From: Nymphaea colorata
Taxonomy: Eukaryota; Streptophyta; Magnoliopsida; Nymphaeales; Nymphaeaceae
Assembly: GCF_008831285.2 (NCBI RefSeq)
Contig: NC_045148.1
Span: 7,819,001 to 7,879,000 of the forward strand
Reading direction: 5' to 3'
DNA length: 60,000 bases
The position numbers were made by a program, and so were the translations under genes. Shown piece after piece: positions 22,343 through 29,025 of the stretch (positions are counted from its first letter, which is position 1; the number at the start of each line of letters is the position of its first letter). The notes below the pieces were generated by a model. It did no database searches, was not told the origin of the DNA, and saw nothing but the letters and a program-made list of their open reading frames with translations.

Positions 22343-23326
22343 CCAGGCATATGTACCTTCAAGAGGCTCCTCTGGAATTTCAAGCAAAAACATGACCTGA
22401 GGTCATTTATGCTTTCTCTATGCATTTATAGAAGGAATTCTAATCGTACAACTTCATAAGAGAAAAATTAGATCTCATATTCAGACAGCACTCCGAGATC
22501 AGAAGCCTCAGAATCAGAAGGGAGTCGATAAAATTTGTATATTTATCACGTCTATTTAGGTGAGAAAAGCTGCGATCGGCCAAATCCACGTGTCTGCCTT
22601 AGCTTTTGAAGTTGCGCGCTATTTTGAAATAGGTTGAAGAGAAACCGTGCAAATCCATAAATAGCATGCATTGAGCTCCTCTGCTACGAATGCGGAAAGA
22701 AAAACACGAATGAAGCTAAAACTCACCAAGTCCCATGTTCAAGCAGAATTCGACGAACCATGACACGGTTAAGATGCTGCCTCGAAAATTTTATACATAA
22801 CAACAAAAAAAACATATCCCCTCCTTTTCAGTTTTCAGCCCAATCATACATCGAAAAAACGTGATCATTACAGGTGAAGGACAACGTCTTTACGCAATTT
22901 GTTGCACAATATCGAAAGAATTAGCAAAATTCTCAGCAGGAAGTCAAAACAAGCAAGACCATTCGAAACAGAATCCTCGACTACACTCCAAAGATCTTGC
23001 AAGCACGAAGAAGCGGGAGAGTGTTTCAAAAAAGAAAAACTAGAGCCGGACGCCTCATCGCGCGGGTAGAATCGGTCGAGCGAGAAAAAGAGAAATAGCA
23101 AAAAACGAGACGACAGTTCGTCCTTCAATCTCCAGCTAGCAAAAGGCCATAAATAAGAGAAAAACACACAATCATGTCAAAAACACGAAATAACTTACCC
23201 GCAGCGGTAGCAAAGCTCCACGATCTCACCGGACCTCAGCATCCACCCCTTCCGCCATTTCTCCGCTCCGGAAGCGCGGCACTGCGGGTTGAAGCAAACC
23301 TTCAAAGGAGAAGTGCTCTCCGACAT
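1759..23326 (-). CDS. VAL: VAL-type B3 domain transcriptional repressor (HSI2/VAL family), 3' end missing
   Basis: VAL proteins silence seed-maturation genes in the nucleus by binding RY elements through a B3 domain and recruiting Polycomb and histone deacetylase complexes (family knowledge). Exons read on the minus strand: 23326-23199, 21734-21653, 21524-21423, 20811-19985, 19834-19738, 13729-13555, 12783-12707, 4261-4193 (tentative), 4046-3657 and 1808-1759; all junctions keep frame and use GT-AG, giving about 665 residues. Residues 1-104 are the Cys/His-rich PHD-like region, about 383-490 the B3 domain, followed by the TWEEAQ-LL-PPP block and EFEEYE-EPPVFG, all hallmarks of the family. The CW zinc finger and EAR motif should follow but no such exon is visible in 1-1758, so the gene runs off the left edge. 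The start at 23326 gives the short leader before the first Cys usual for the family. VAL1 versus VAL2/3 is not resolved. Confidence 0.92.
3657..4046 (-). CDS. VAL: VAL exon 9: TWEEAQ block
   Basis: This 390-nt exon is open in phase 0. It encodes a Ser/Lys-rich stretch with a basic [13 protein letters not shown] segment (likely nuclear localisation), then the family-specific [13 protein letters not shown] and [11 protein letters not shown]. Acceptor AG is at 4048-4047 and donor GTCTGT follows 3657. The conserved sequence continues in the exon at 1808-1759. Confidence 0.9.
4193..4261 (-). CDS. VAL: Possible VAL exon 8
   Basis: A 69-nt open stretch (23 codons) has good splice sites on both sides (TTTTTAG before, GTAAGC after) and the phase needed to join exon 7 to exon 9. 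The peptide, with [15 protein letters not shown], is not one I recognise from VAL proteins, so the exon rests on splice logic alone. Confidence 0.45.
4660..4706. repeat. (TA)n microsatellite
   Basis: An uninterrupted run of TA dinucleotides of about 47 bp, within the long VAL intron shortly before the older copia element. Confidence 0.95.
4888..5165 (+). repeat. 5' LTR of the older copia element
   Basis: Begins TGTTGAG and ends CAATA, directly before the primer-binding site. It matches 9729-9986 over its length, with scattered substitutions and an extra CT-rich stretch missing from the 3' copy. Confidence 0.85.
5166..5179 (+). other. Primer-binding site (initiator Met tRNA type)
   Basis: TGGTATCAGAGC directly follows the LTR and is complementary to the 3' end of plant initiator methionine tRNA, as in most plant copia elements. 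Confidence 0.85.
5837..6793 (+). CDS. Copia gag polyprotein (older element)
   Basis: The 318-codon frame is uninterrupted. It contains the [13 protein letters not shown] segment typical of copia Gag N-termini (UBN2-like region), a Gly/Arg-rich stretch and one CCHC zinc knuckle ([14 protein letters not shown]) near the C-terminus. Gag would form the cytoplasmic virus-like particle around element RNA. A TAA separates it from pol; copia elements usually have a single frame, so this stop may be mutational. Confidence 0.85.
   Translation: MNLEISQRLGVEYKAFSNPFSFGSTIKLDGSNYDVWARTFMFSVVGHGKKYILEEDQPTEKVGKYAQWEEENSIISVWPMNSTQPHIAAGLCYYNTAKDMWNSLRQTYYQDKNITKILQVQQELLQLQQCDMDLTEYFTKVKFTYEKMNSLKPPCKHCLKSHMEQMIVVKFLAGLSSDYSAAKAQMLTGSDFPDLEEALNRLNRLAVTLSPSTNNSQPSTLASFGGGRSVQYPSRGRGRGRGLGGRGRLQCTYCGRLGHLEDRCWNKVGKPNKSSSTTMTSFPIPASNSQSINIVPKVNLTAASVDATSLKLTPLNLN
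6796..9721 (+). pseudogene. Copia pol remnant (older element)
   Basis: Recognisable pieces in order: protease (DSGA motif near 6905), GAG-preintegrase region (about 7150-7400), integrase core (about 7430-7900), fragments of reverse transcriptase (8640-9000) and RNase H with the C-terminal ADIFTKAL segment (9230-9700). The frame is broken by several stops and shifts. The first half of reverse transcriptase, including the catalytic NAFL region, is deleted around 8600, and the usual YVDD is replaced by YMND. No active enzyme is expected. A 20-bp direct repeat sits at the deletion (see findings). Confidence 0.9.
9729..9986 (+). repeat. 3' LTR of the older copia element
   Basis: Begins TGTTAAG after a purine-rich tract (GAGGGGGAG, about 9720-9728) and ends CAACA. 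It is shorter than the 5' LTR by a deletion in the CT-rich part. Confidence 0.88.
10543..11315. mobile_element. Non-autonomous hAT-type DNA transposon
   Basis: A 773-bp element with short terminal inverted repeats (CAATGTT at the left, AACATTG at the right) flanked on both sides by the identical 8-bp sequence CTTGATGG (10535-10542 and 11316-11323). Eight-bp duplications and CA...TG ends are typical of the hAT superfamily. Both subterminal regions (about 10558-10720 and 11210-11300) are packed with CGATAC/GTATCG motifs, plausible transposase-binding arrays, around an AT-rich core. No transposase frame is present. Confidence 0.82.
11626..11722. repeat. Compound (AT)n-(GA)n-(AT)n microsatellite
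   Basis: AT runs at about 11626-11656 and 11688-11722 flank a GA run at about 11656-11680, inside the long VAL intron. Confidence 0.95.
12707..12783 (-). CDS. VAL: VAL exon 7: end of B3 domain
   Basis: This 77-nt exon encodes [20 protein letters not shown], the C-terminal strand region of VAL-type B3 domains. Acceptor AG is at 12785-12784 and donor GTATGT follows 12707. The intron after it is about 8.4 kb and contains the hAT-type element and the older copia element; VAL genes often have further exons in this interval that I could not find, so one or more may be missed. Confidence 0.9.
13555..13729 (-). CDS. VAL: VAL exon 6: B3 core
   Basis: This 175-nt exon encodes the B3 core with [30 protein letters not shown] and the Q-LQAGD turn, nearly invariant across plant VAL proteins. 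Acceptor AG is at 13731-13730 and donor GTAACG follows 13555. It ends one base into a Val codon completed by exon 7. Confidence 0.92.
13961..14308. repeat. 348-bp block flanking the young copia element, left copy
   Basis: This block, which contains VAL exon 5 copy A and parts of both flanking introns, reappears at 19636-19983; I saw no difference in a base-by-base reading. It ends directly at the 5' LTR. Confidence 0.93.
14063..14159 (-). pseudogene. Duplicate of VAL B3 exon 5 (copy A), isolated beyond the copia element
   Basis: It shows no difference by eye from the exon at 19738-19834, including its acceptor (14161-14160) and donor (14062-14057). On the minus strand it lies downstream of the copia element and upstream of exon 6. 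If exon 4 splices to this copy instead of copy B, the protein is unchanged. If both are included, the 97-nt length shifts the frame and a TGA appears at the tenth codon of the second copy. It may therefore be silent, an alternative exon, or a poison exon; the sequence alone cannot say which. Confidence 0.8.
14480..14545. repeat. Long inverted repeat (hairpin) in the 5' LTR
   Basis: Arms 14480-14509 and 14514-14545 pair over 29 bp around an ATTA loop, interrupted only by a small asymmetric bulge (C versus AGC). The same structure occurs in the 3' LTR. Confidence 0.93.
14570..14577 (+). promoter_or_regulatory. TATA box of the copia LTR promoter
   Basis: TATAAATA lies downstream of the hairpin in the LTR, at the position expected for the U3 promoter. 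The same box is present in the 3' LTR near 19497-19504. Confidence 0.7.
14723..14736 (+). other. Primer-binding site (initiator Met tRNA type)
   Basis: TGGTATCAGAGC directly follows the 5' LTR and complements the 3' end of plant initiator methionine tRNA. Confidence 0.9.
14933..19222 (+). CDS. Copia Gag-Pol polyprotein, intact
   Basis: A single 1429-codon frame from the first ATG; the frame is open from 14894 upstream but without an ATG. Domains in order, numbered from that ATG: Gag with a CCHC zinc knuckle (C282-C295), aspartic protease (DSGA, D401), GAG-preintegrase HQRLGHPN, integrase with catalytic D590, D653 and E689 (D-35-E spacing), reverse transcriptase with D1033 and YVDD at about 1116-1119, and RNase H with D1280. 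All motifs needed for particle formation, protein cleavage, cDNA synthesis and integration are present. Order and motifs are those of Ty1/copia; I did not assign a lineage. It lies antisense to VAL. Confidence 0.95.
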   Translation: MEDSKVSIEGGSYYAPYKLDGTNYTLWAKCLEMHIKGKYLWGFIRGTSIPPTLKLTKIENGIEKQLDGVERQNAMNEYYKKLDDWEAKNSRIKEWIYGSIEPRIAQNLMYYEKASEVWEYLKGMFTQKDMARKYLLIQKAQSIKQGEKNVREFFMEISSVWNELDQLSPELGLDCKCHEIRRNEIDEFRFFQFLQGLRPEFEQIRSALLSSSSPPLIHELLTKLSGEETRMKLSKEMDKDSVLVSKQEEERALAASRPGNNIKSFRPPHFKNQIRGEYKVICHFCHEPGHIRPSCPKLNNNEGQSRNLGGNFLKGGTSYPQGGQHNRGISFPQGGHYNIRQFDQRKAANVTNEGCDLSSISTTLNQIMTALQPMIKESNSGALATTASISNTPGMFSWLLDSGASFHMTPNISSLTKFERTRKESNVVTADGTSLSVKGIGNFEKEFGKQKFFVPKVSYVPKLNLNLLSVSQISDLGFDVVFSSNKCLVQDHQTGRLIGEGFRKGDLYYMDNLCIPKEKFCHYVENVDINVWHQRLGHPNVRKLSMMNPTKNICIENFKCNDCIHGKMKSLSFGERNFFSSLPFELVHSDVWGPSPIMSKGGLSYYVIFVDDFTRYCWIYFLKYKSEVFEIFKNFHMLVQTQFNAKLKILRTDSGGEYISNEFERYLKNYGIVHQKSCPRTPQQNGLSERKHRHIIETTRTLLISKNVPKNFWAETALASVYLINRMPSKVLHNTTPFEKLFKYEPDFNRLRIFGCKCFVLNDKADKLSSKVIECAFIGYSETQKGYKCYDSIKDKIIVSRNVRFCEDESGFKNCGESQHNNDYSFLFKFLSQCDDEMHDGDDSNTGGNDSRMAKDIITYHRRNRQQEVGEEEHHETIDLQPTQSGENLRRSTRNVRQPNRFVSYETFIPSHRARINAIHSHFEPSTFNEASKYIEWKNAMLEELDALRKAQTWEIQDLPIGKKTIGCKWVYKVKTKSDGSLERYKARLVAKGYTQEYGIDYEETFAPVARMTTVRTLIALASVKNWNIYQMDVKNAFLNGDLMEEVYMEVPPGLSVPQRKVLRLKKALYGLKQAPKAWFDRFNSVISDYGFHSCLTDTALFVKYTTAGIIILLLYVDDMIITGSDKEGIKECKKLLQETFEMKDLGFLTYFLGIEVAYSTRGYFLSQTNFAAEIIAKSGITDDKVTETPEAVGSKMKIDDGVPLANPTPYRQLVGSLMYLSITRPDIAHAVHTVSQFQHAPSTVHMGAVLRIIRYIKGTINKGVFMSSSSSLNLIAYTDADWGGDPNDRHSTTGFCVFLGESLISWKCKKQQKVSLSSTEAEYRAMASTTMEIVWLRQMLLDMGIKIEEPTDLCCDNKSSIYIAKNQTFHERTKHIEMDCHYVREEFLKKTIKLPYVSSEFQLADFFTKPLCSPRFNFLLDKLSVIAP
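19227..19235 (+). other. Polypurine tract
   Basis: AAGGGGGGG stands directly before the 3' LTR and would prime plus-strand DNA synthesis. Confidence 0.85.
19236..19635 (+). repeat. 3' LTR of the young copia element, end truncated
   Basis: It matches 14309-14708 without a visible difference, then stops about 14 bases before the LTR terminus. The next bases belong to the duplicated VAL block. The hairpin recurs at 19407-19472. Confidence 0.93.
19636..19983. repeat. 348-bp block flanking the young copia element, right copy
   Basis: It matches 13961-14308 and contains VAL exon 5 copy B. It is joined on the left to the truncated LTR with 2 bp of overlap (TA) and on the right to the exon 4 donor. 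Confidence 0.93.
19738..19834 (-). CDS. VAL: VAL exon 5, first B3 exon (copy B, proximal)
   Basis: This 97-nt exon encodes the start of the B3 domain ([20 protein letters not shown] followed by the RLVLPK DNA-contact segment). Acceptor AG is at 19836-19835 and donor GTAAAC at 19737-19732. It starts by completing a codon split with exon 4 and ends in phase 0, matching exon 6 at 13729. The preceding intron is only 150 bp, while the next contains the whole young copia element and the second copy of this exon. Being nearest to exon 4, this is the copy I expect to be spliced in. Confidence 0.85.
19985..20811 (-). CDS. VAL: VAL exon 4: linker between PHD-like region and B3 domain
   Basis: This 827-nt exon stays open throughout and joins in phase to exon 3 upstream and exon 5 downstream. 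It encodes a Ser/Pro/Asp-rich, low-conservation linker and ends in the RYCPRIT-ELQ-ISG segment that stands just before the B3 domain in VAL proteins. The donor GT covers 19984-19983. The C at 19984 is the first unique base after the duplicated block and the A at 19983 is the last base of that block, so the copia-associated rearrangement reached exactly into this splice site but left it intact. Confidence 0.9.
21423..23326 (-). CDS. VAL: VAL exons 1-3: PHD-like zinc-binding N-terminus
   Basis: Three exons (23326-23199, 128 nt; 21734-21653, 82 nt; 21524-21423, 102 nt) encode residues 1-104. They hold the conserved Cys/His pattern: a CFNPQC pair, the W-K-GW-LRSG segment, LCYRCG, a Cys and His in [21 protein letters not shown] and a final CVIC pair. 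In the family this PHD-like domain helps bind methylated histone H3 and Polycomb partners. The codon split at the first junction (GG/T) rebuilds a Gly, supporting the splice sites. Intron 1 (1.46 kb) carries a CA/GA microsatellite near 22303-22342. Confidence 0.9.
22303..22342. repeat. (CA)n(GA)n microsatellite
   Basis: A CA run followed directly by a GA run, in VAL intron 1. Confidence 0.93.
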
Positions 23327-24110
23327 CCTTCCATCCCACAAACACAAAAGGAAAAACAAATTCAGATATACCGGAGGGCATTCCTCGAGCAAACCAATGG
23401 ACAGCGGGAAGAAATAAAGAGCCTCCCTCGCAATTTCTTCAAAAAAGGGAAACCGAAAAGGGAAAGCAGTTAATGAAATAGGCAGAAACAGAAACAAAGC
23501 GATACGGACATGGCGAGGGTTTATTCCCAGTTCGCCTCACTCGACCTCGATTCTCCTTTGCACCCGCCTATTCTCCGCTGCCGCTTCGCCGGCGAACGCC
23601 GTCACCGACCGCCGGTGGTTCCCGGCGACTCGTATGCATGGACTGGGAGGGTCATGCAGGCACGTAACGCGCTCCCCCACACTTTTCTCACCCAAAAGCA
23701 CACATCGGACACACCCCCTCACACATTCGTTCGCTGTCCCTCGCCGCTCATTTTTCCTCGAAACCCCTCGCTCTCTCTCTCTCTCTCCGAGTCCTCTCGC
23801 CCTTTTGTCTCTCTGCCCACGGCTTCTCTCACCCCTCTACACTCGTCCCCTCGGTCGGGGTCCAGTTCTCATTGCAAATTTACAGATATGCCACTGGTAG
23901 CTGCCAAATGGAAGTTAGTTACCCAAATAGTTCATTTCCGCGGCTGGCTTTTACTGACGCTTTGGTTTCTGGGAGCGCTTCAATTCGTTAGTCACAAAGG
24001 CGAACCGCTTTTTGCGACGGTTATTATGTTTTTCAAAAAAATTTTTTGTGTGACGATAAAAAAACCTAATCCTTCGCCCAACACTTTATCCACTTAAAGT
24101 TTGTCAGGAA
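23327..24110 (-). promoter_or_regulatory. VAL 5' leader and promoter region
   Basis: It lies upstream of the VAL start codon and is GC-richer than its surroundings, with a CT-rich run (about 23768-23788 on the plus strand) of the kind common near plant transcription starts. A plus-strand open stretch of 195 codons (23510-24097) has no recognisable domain and is probably non-coding. No TATA box could be assigned with confidence. Confidence 0.5.
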
Positions 24111-24705
24111 GTTTTATAAAAGCAAATTAAGAAATTATTTCAAAAGTATACCAAAAAGTTTGGGATAATCAAAAACGTGGACTTGTTTTTTTCAATAGTT
24201 AAAAGAAATGAGATATGGTTAACATAAACAAGTCAAACGAATCAAGTTAGAACTCTACATTGTATCGTCAATATTTGTACTAAATTACTTCAAATATTTG
24301 TATTAGGCAATATAGTTCATGCATTTCCTTTGATGAGTTACTTCATGGATTATATCTTTTAGGGGGTGTTGAATAAAACATATATAAAAATATAATATAA
24401 TATAACATTTAAACATAATTAATCAGCGGAGTCTAATTAATCCCTGTTGAAGAGCTTCACATTTTATATGATTACGTTAGGAGCAAAAAAAAAAAAATCA
24501 TTATGGAACTTCATGGTCGAGGCTTACCTTCAACTGGGGACGTAAAACTGTGTCTACTTTTTAAGACATTTAGTCACGGCCATCCAGCTCTGCCACTAAT
24601 TATTTTGTCCTTTTGTTAATTAAACTTACCTCTCGACCTTGAATGAAGTGAAGGAGGTAACCTGTGTTCGCCCACACATGTTCGGCCCTCCTCCTCGCTT
24701 TTACA

Positions 24706-25080
24706 TAGGGATGTCAATCAATCTTATTTAAAGATTACATCTAATCAAACTCATAAAAGCATTGATATGGATATAAAAAAAATTGATTGCCAATTAAGAA
24801 TTCAGATCTGATTGGGATATAAGGAAGAATGACATTTGAACCTGGAATTCGATCGGATATAGTTTTATATGATCGTCGTATGTTCAACGTTTATAACATG
24901 ACAGTTTAAAAATCAAGTTCAGGTTAATCCAAAAATCAGATTTGGATTGTGAATTTGGATTTTGGATTCACATATAGTATATATTTTTTCATCTAAATTT
25001 GAGTATGAATTTGAATCTAAATATGTAGGTACAGTAGTAATATATACATCTGATTCAAATCTAATATGTTGACATCCCTA
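24706..25080. mobile_element. Small non-autonomous DNA transposon (hAT-like ends)
   Basis: A 375-bp element with perfect 12-bp terminal inverted repeats, TAGGGATGTCAA at the left and TTGACATCCCTA at the right. The interior is AT-rich with many GGAT/ATCC words and no coding frame. The flanking 8-mers (cttttaca, cgaatgca) agree at only half the positions, so the target duplication is decayed or the family assignment is wrong. Confidence 0.7.
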
Positions 25081-25725
25081 CGAATGCATGACGGGCTACC
25101 AACTTTGGATCCTCCAATCGTCTCATTTTCATAGCCAACAAAGTAAGGGTGGTTTCTTCCAACAGCTACCGTTCATCCTGATCATAAACTTTTGCCAGAA
25201 TTTGTATTGGTAAGTTTGGAAAGAACATTTGAAGGTAATGTTTGATCCATGAGAATATATGTTTGTTTTTTCCCCTAAGCAAAAAAATAAGTTCGGGCAT
25301 TGGGCTGGGCACCCGACGGATACTCCTGACCCAACTTAAAAAAAAAAAAGGCACCGGTTCGATTCAATAAGTTATTGGGGCCTGACTAAGCCTGGTTCGG
25401 CCCATAAAATTTTTTAATATTCTTTTTATTGATTTTTATATATAATTATAATATTTTATTATAATTTAATTATATTTGTATAATATTTTATGTTGCAAAT
25501 ATGTATTTATAAATTTTCATCAGGTCAGGCCGGAACTTCAGTTTCGGATGTTCAGCTGGGCCTAGGCTAGGCCTACAAAGAGATGGCAGGCTCGTGATAT
25601 ACACTTCTTTTATGGGGCATTGGTGAGATGGAAGCCTGCCTGCCAAATAACAACAAGTAGAAGCAATTTTCATTTAGGATCCACGGTTTTAATAGTAATT
25701 TCAAAAGGGGATTGCTCATAATTCA

Positions 25726-25781
25726 AAACTTTTAATATGAACCAACGTTTTTGAAACTTTTAATATGAACCAACGTTTTTG
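25726..25781. repeat. 28-bp tandem duplication
   Basis: Two perfect adjacent copies of a 28-bp unit, 25726-25753 and 25754-25781. Confidence 0.95.
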
Positions 25782-27700
25782 AAGTCACATGACTTTCAAG
25801 ATCTTGTACCTTCGAAATCAAGATAGAGGAAGGGCAGATAAGGGGTTTGGCGGTTGGGCATTAAAAGTGTGGGCCATATCAAGAAATTCTTGAACATAAG
25901 ACGCAGTTTCAAAATTAAGCCAAAATGATTAGCTTTTCAAAGTAATTTTTTTTTTTTACAATAAGGTTGAGTTTGATAATTTGGGATGAGGCTGCATCAA
26001 AAGATGTGCTTCGGAGAATTCTCACTTTGAACAGACTAAAAGTCTCAATTAAGCTTATCTTAAATCCACCTTACACGTGAAAAACCATGGATTTAATGTT
26101 GGATGGGGGGTGATCCGATCTTAAATCTATAGAAATCGCTGTAGATCTCATATCCATGATGAAACAAAGACAACTATTCAAGTTCATGAGCCATGATCTT
26201 TAGCGGGAATCTTTTGCCGTATATTAAATTTATGAATCTAAAATCCAAACACCCCCATAGTGAATAAAATGTATACCATTTGACAGATCATCTCTTGCCA
26301 AGCCCAGAACCAAGGTAGGGGCCCGCATGGACTTCGGCCCCACTTAAAAAAAAAAATTACATGTAAATTTTAAAAAATTTCACTTGTTTTATATAAAAAT
26401 TTTGAAAAATGATATTTCAGCTCTAATTAACATTTAAAAACTTTAATTCGGCCCCCTCAAGCAAATTTTGTTGGCTCTGCCTCTATCTCTTGCCAATGCA
26501 ACCTTATCATTATGTGGCTCACTTGGTCTTAAGGGACGCAGCAAAGCTGATCAGGATTACGTCCTTACTTTGGTTTTCATAGGTGCTACTCCCTACACTG
26601 TAAAAATGTAAGTGGTTTTGCTGAGCGAAGAACAGCTCACCGCCCTTTCAAACAGAGAGCCCCAAAACAAGGGGAGTAGGGAAGCCTTTTGAAAATCTGT
26701 TTTTGAACGTGGATGGTTAACCCCCGGCTCATTTGAGCCCAAATGTAGCTCACTTGACAAGTAATTCATGGTGGGTTAGATATTAAAAAACCTTCTAACT
26801 GAGCTCAAAAGCTGCATCATTACCTTCAAAGGATTTTGGCTCATTCCAACGTTGTTACTAAGTTATCATCTTGAAAGGAGATGGCTCGCTTTGCATTAGA
26901 GGACAAACATTGTCGTGAAAAAGGTTGCCGCGTATTTTACCATTATAAAAAAGGGTACAGAATGCAGCATGTTTAAATGATCAATAAAAAAAGAATCATA
27001 AAAAACAATGTTTATGAGGCTTTTGAGTTCATAAAATTGAATTTAAATATGAGATTTTCATGGTCTTTTTTTTTTTTAAGTCTTCTGTTTTCACACATTA
27101 TGCATCTGACCTGGATTTATGAAAACAACGTTAAACCACTGCGAACTAGGACAAAGGGGGCACAAATTAATTATTGACTTTAGGTATCAAAAAAATCAGT
27201 TTTATGAAAACTTGAATACCAAATTTTCTCAAAAGTGAGCTTTAACCAAGTCCCAATTTTCAGGTTGTCATCAAATCAAGCCAACTTACCGGGCCAAGTG
27301 TATGACACTCCTTTTAAAGTTTTTTTTAAATGATTTTACATTCAAAAGGTACTCACATTTAAAAATGTGTGTATTTGTGGTGTTATATGCCATGATTTGT
27401 ACCGTGGACGTCGTTTCTCTTATCATAAGACAAATGCTCCTAGTGGAATGCCACCATGGCCATTCATTTTCTAGATTAATTCATAAGAAGCCAGTAGTAG
27501 AAGAGCAGTAGATTATACTCGGAAAACGTAAAAAAAGAAGTGGCCTTTCTATGGGAATTTATGGTACTTCATTTTTCATATTCTCAAGAATCATGTACTA
27601 CTTCCATTATCAATGTTAAGTGTAAACATGTTGGCGTTATACGTTTGAATGTTTATTAAGTAGAACATACCAACCCGGGTCCAATCCAGATACAAAAACA

Positions 27701-29025
27701 ACGTCACGGAGAAAGATTCCCACTTCCTTTAAGACACCTTTCCAGATACATGAAGCAGTCATCTAGAGCCTTCAGTTGAGAAGCTGCGCACAGCAACTTG
27801 TAAATATCACCAGGTTGTCGATCTGCTTGAAGCTTAAGAAGAACACACCTTGTCATGAAGTAAAAGTTTTTAAGTATAATCTCTCTCTGGCAGCAAGCAG
27901 GACTCCCAAGGGTTTTTTACCATCGGAAAGCCAGCCAATATATGGTTGGTGCCTTGGTGATGATGAAGTTTTTCCCTTCAGTGGTAAAGGATAAGAACAA
28001 CAGATGGAATATATCCCTAACCTTCAAAAATAACGGAGTATATCCCAGCCAGGTCAGGCTCCTCCTTTCAGCTTCCAGTTTATACCTTCGACAATATTCT
28101 CTATAAATCACGTTCCCGAGGTTGTTTTCATCATCCTTACTTGGAAAAGAGGTTGTTTTATCACCAACTTTCGGAATCCAGAAACAATAGAGTGAACAGA
28201 AGATATCTGTGTTGTGCACGTCTGGTTTAATCATACAATATTCAGAAGTGAACAGAAAATACCCTTGCGTGTGTACGTGTACCTTTCTGTGAGCCAATGC
28301 ATGTTGTGGGCCTGTGACCCGCCGTCGATAAATCTCCAGTTGCCTCCTCCTGCAAGACAAAGCAAAAGCCTCCCAGCATTCTCAAGAGTTTAACCTGTCT
28401 GAATTATCATTCTTCAGCCACCCATCCTATTTAATTTTATGTTTGCCCCTTGCTCGTCTGCTTGCAACATGCAGAATGATATTTTCTCCTTTACTGCCTA
28501 TGTCTGTCCAGTCTGAATTTGATACAACCCAACCCAGTTCACCAGATGGTAGGAAACAGACGTTCCGTCAGGCAGAGAACCTTTTTAGTTTCATGAAATT
28601 TGCAAGTGTTGTCAGCGGAGCCTCTGGAGAAAATTTTGCAGTCCAAATCCTACCACCAGGGGACTGCAGAGAAGTCGCCGTGAAATGCAAGGAGAAACAA
28701 TTGTACAGTTTATTTTTCCTTAAGCTCAACGGTGAAGCAACTAATACACATTTCCCGAACAAAAAATAGCACAAATTTACAGGTATGTGTATGTGTCAAT
28801 AACTACACCAATGCCGAGACAATGCGATTCTAGATAGGAATCATTACCCACCTAATTTTTAACAAAAGATAGAATGTCAACTAGAAGAAATAACCAACAT
28901 TCATGTGATAAATATATTAAACATCTGGATTGACATCAATTGTATTGCAAACAATTATATCATCTCGTTGTGTTTCAAAAATGCTCCAAAAGTATGTACG
29001 AATAATGTTCACTAACATAAATATT
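27701..29025. other. Unassigned region with open frames on both strands
   Basis: Less AT-rich than its surroundings, with a minus-strand frame at 27917-28360 (147 codons) and overlapping open frames on both strands at 28443-28774. Some possible splice sites exist on the minus strand (for example an acceptor near 28350), but no domain or family is recognisable. It could be a decayed gene, an unannotated 3' region or chance. I do not call a gene. Confidence 0.3.

Larger units (their letters stand above)
24111..27700. other. Intergenic region upstream of VAL
   Basis: AT-rich, without a recognisable gene. It contains a short inverted-repeat element (24706-25080), a GGCCTAGGC-rich segment around an AT core (about 25290-25580) that resembles degraded transposons elsewhere in the window, and a 28-bp tandem duplication (25726-25781). 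A stretch near 26357-26425 recurs inverted and diverged at about 35965-36029. Confidence 0.6.

Noticed and set aside
23510-24097. 195-codon plus-strand open frame upstream of VAL
   Set aside because: GC-rich promoter/leader region; no domain, biased low-complexity residues, and the VAL start lies opposite.
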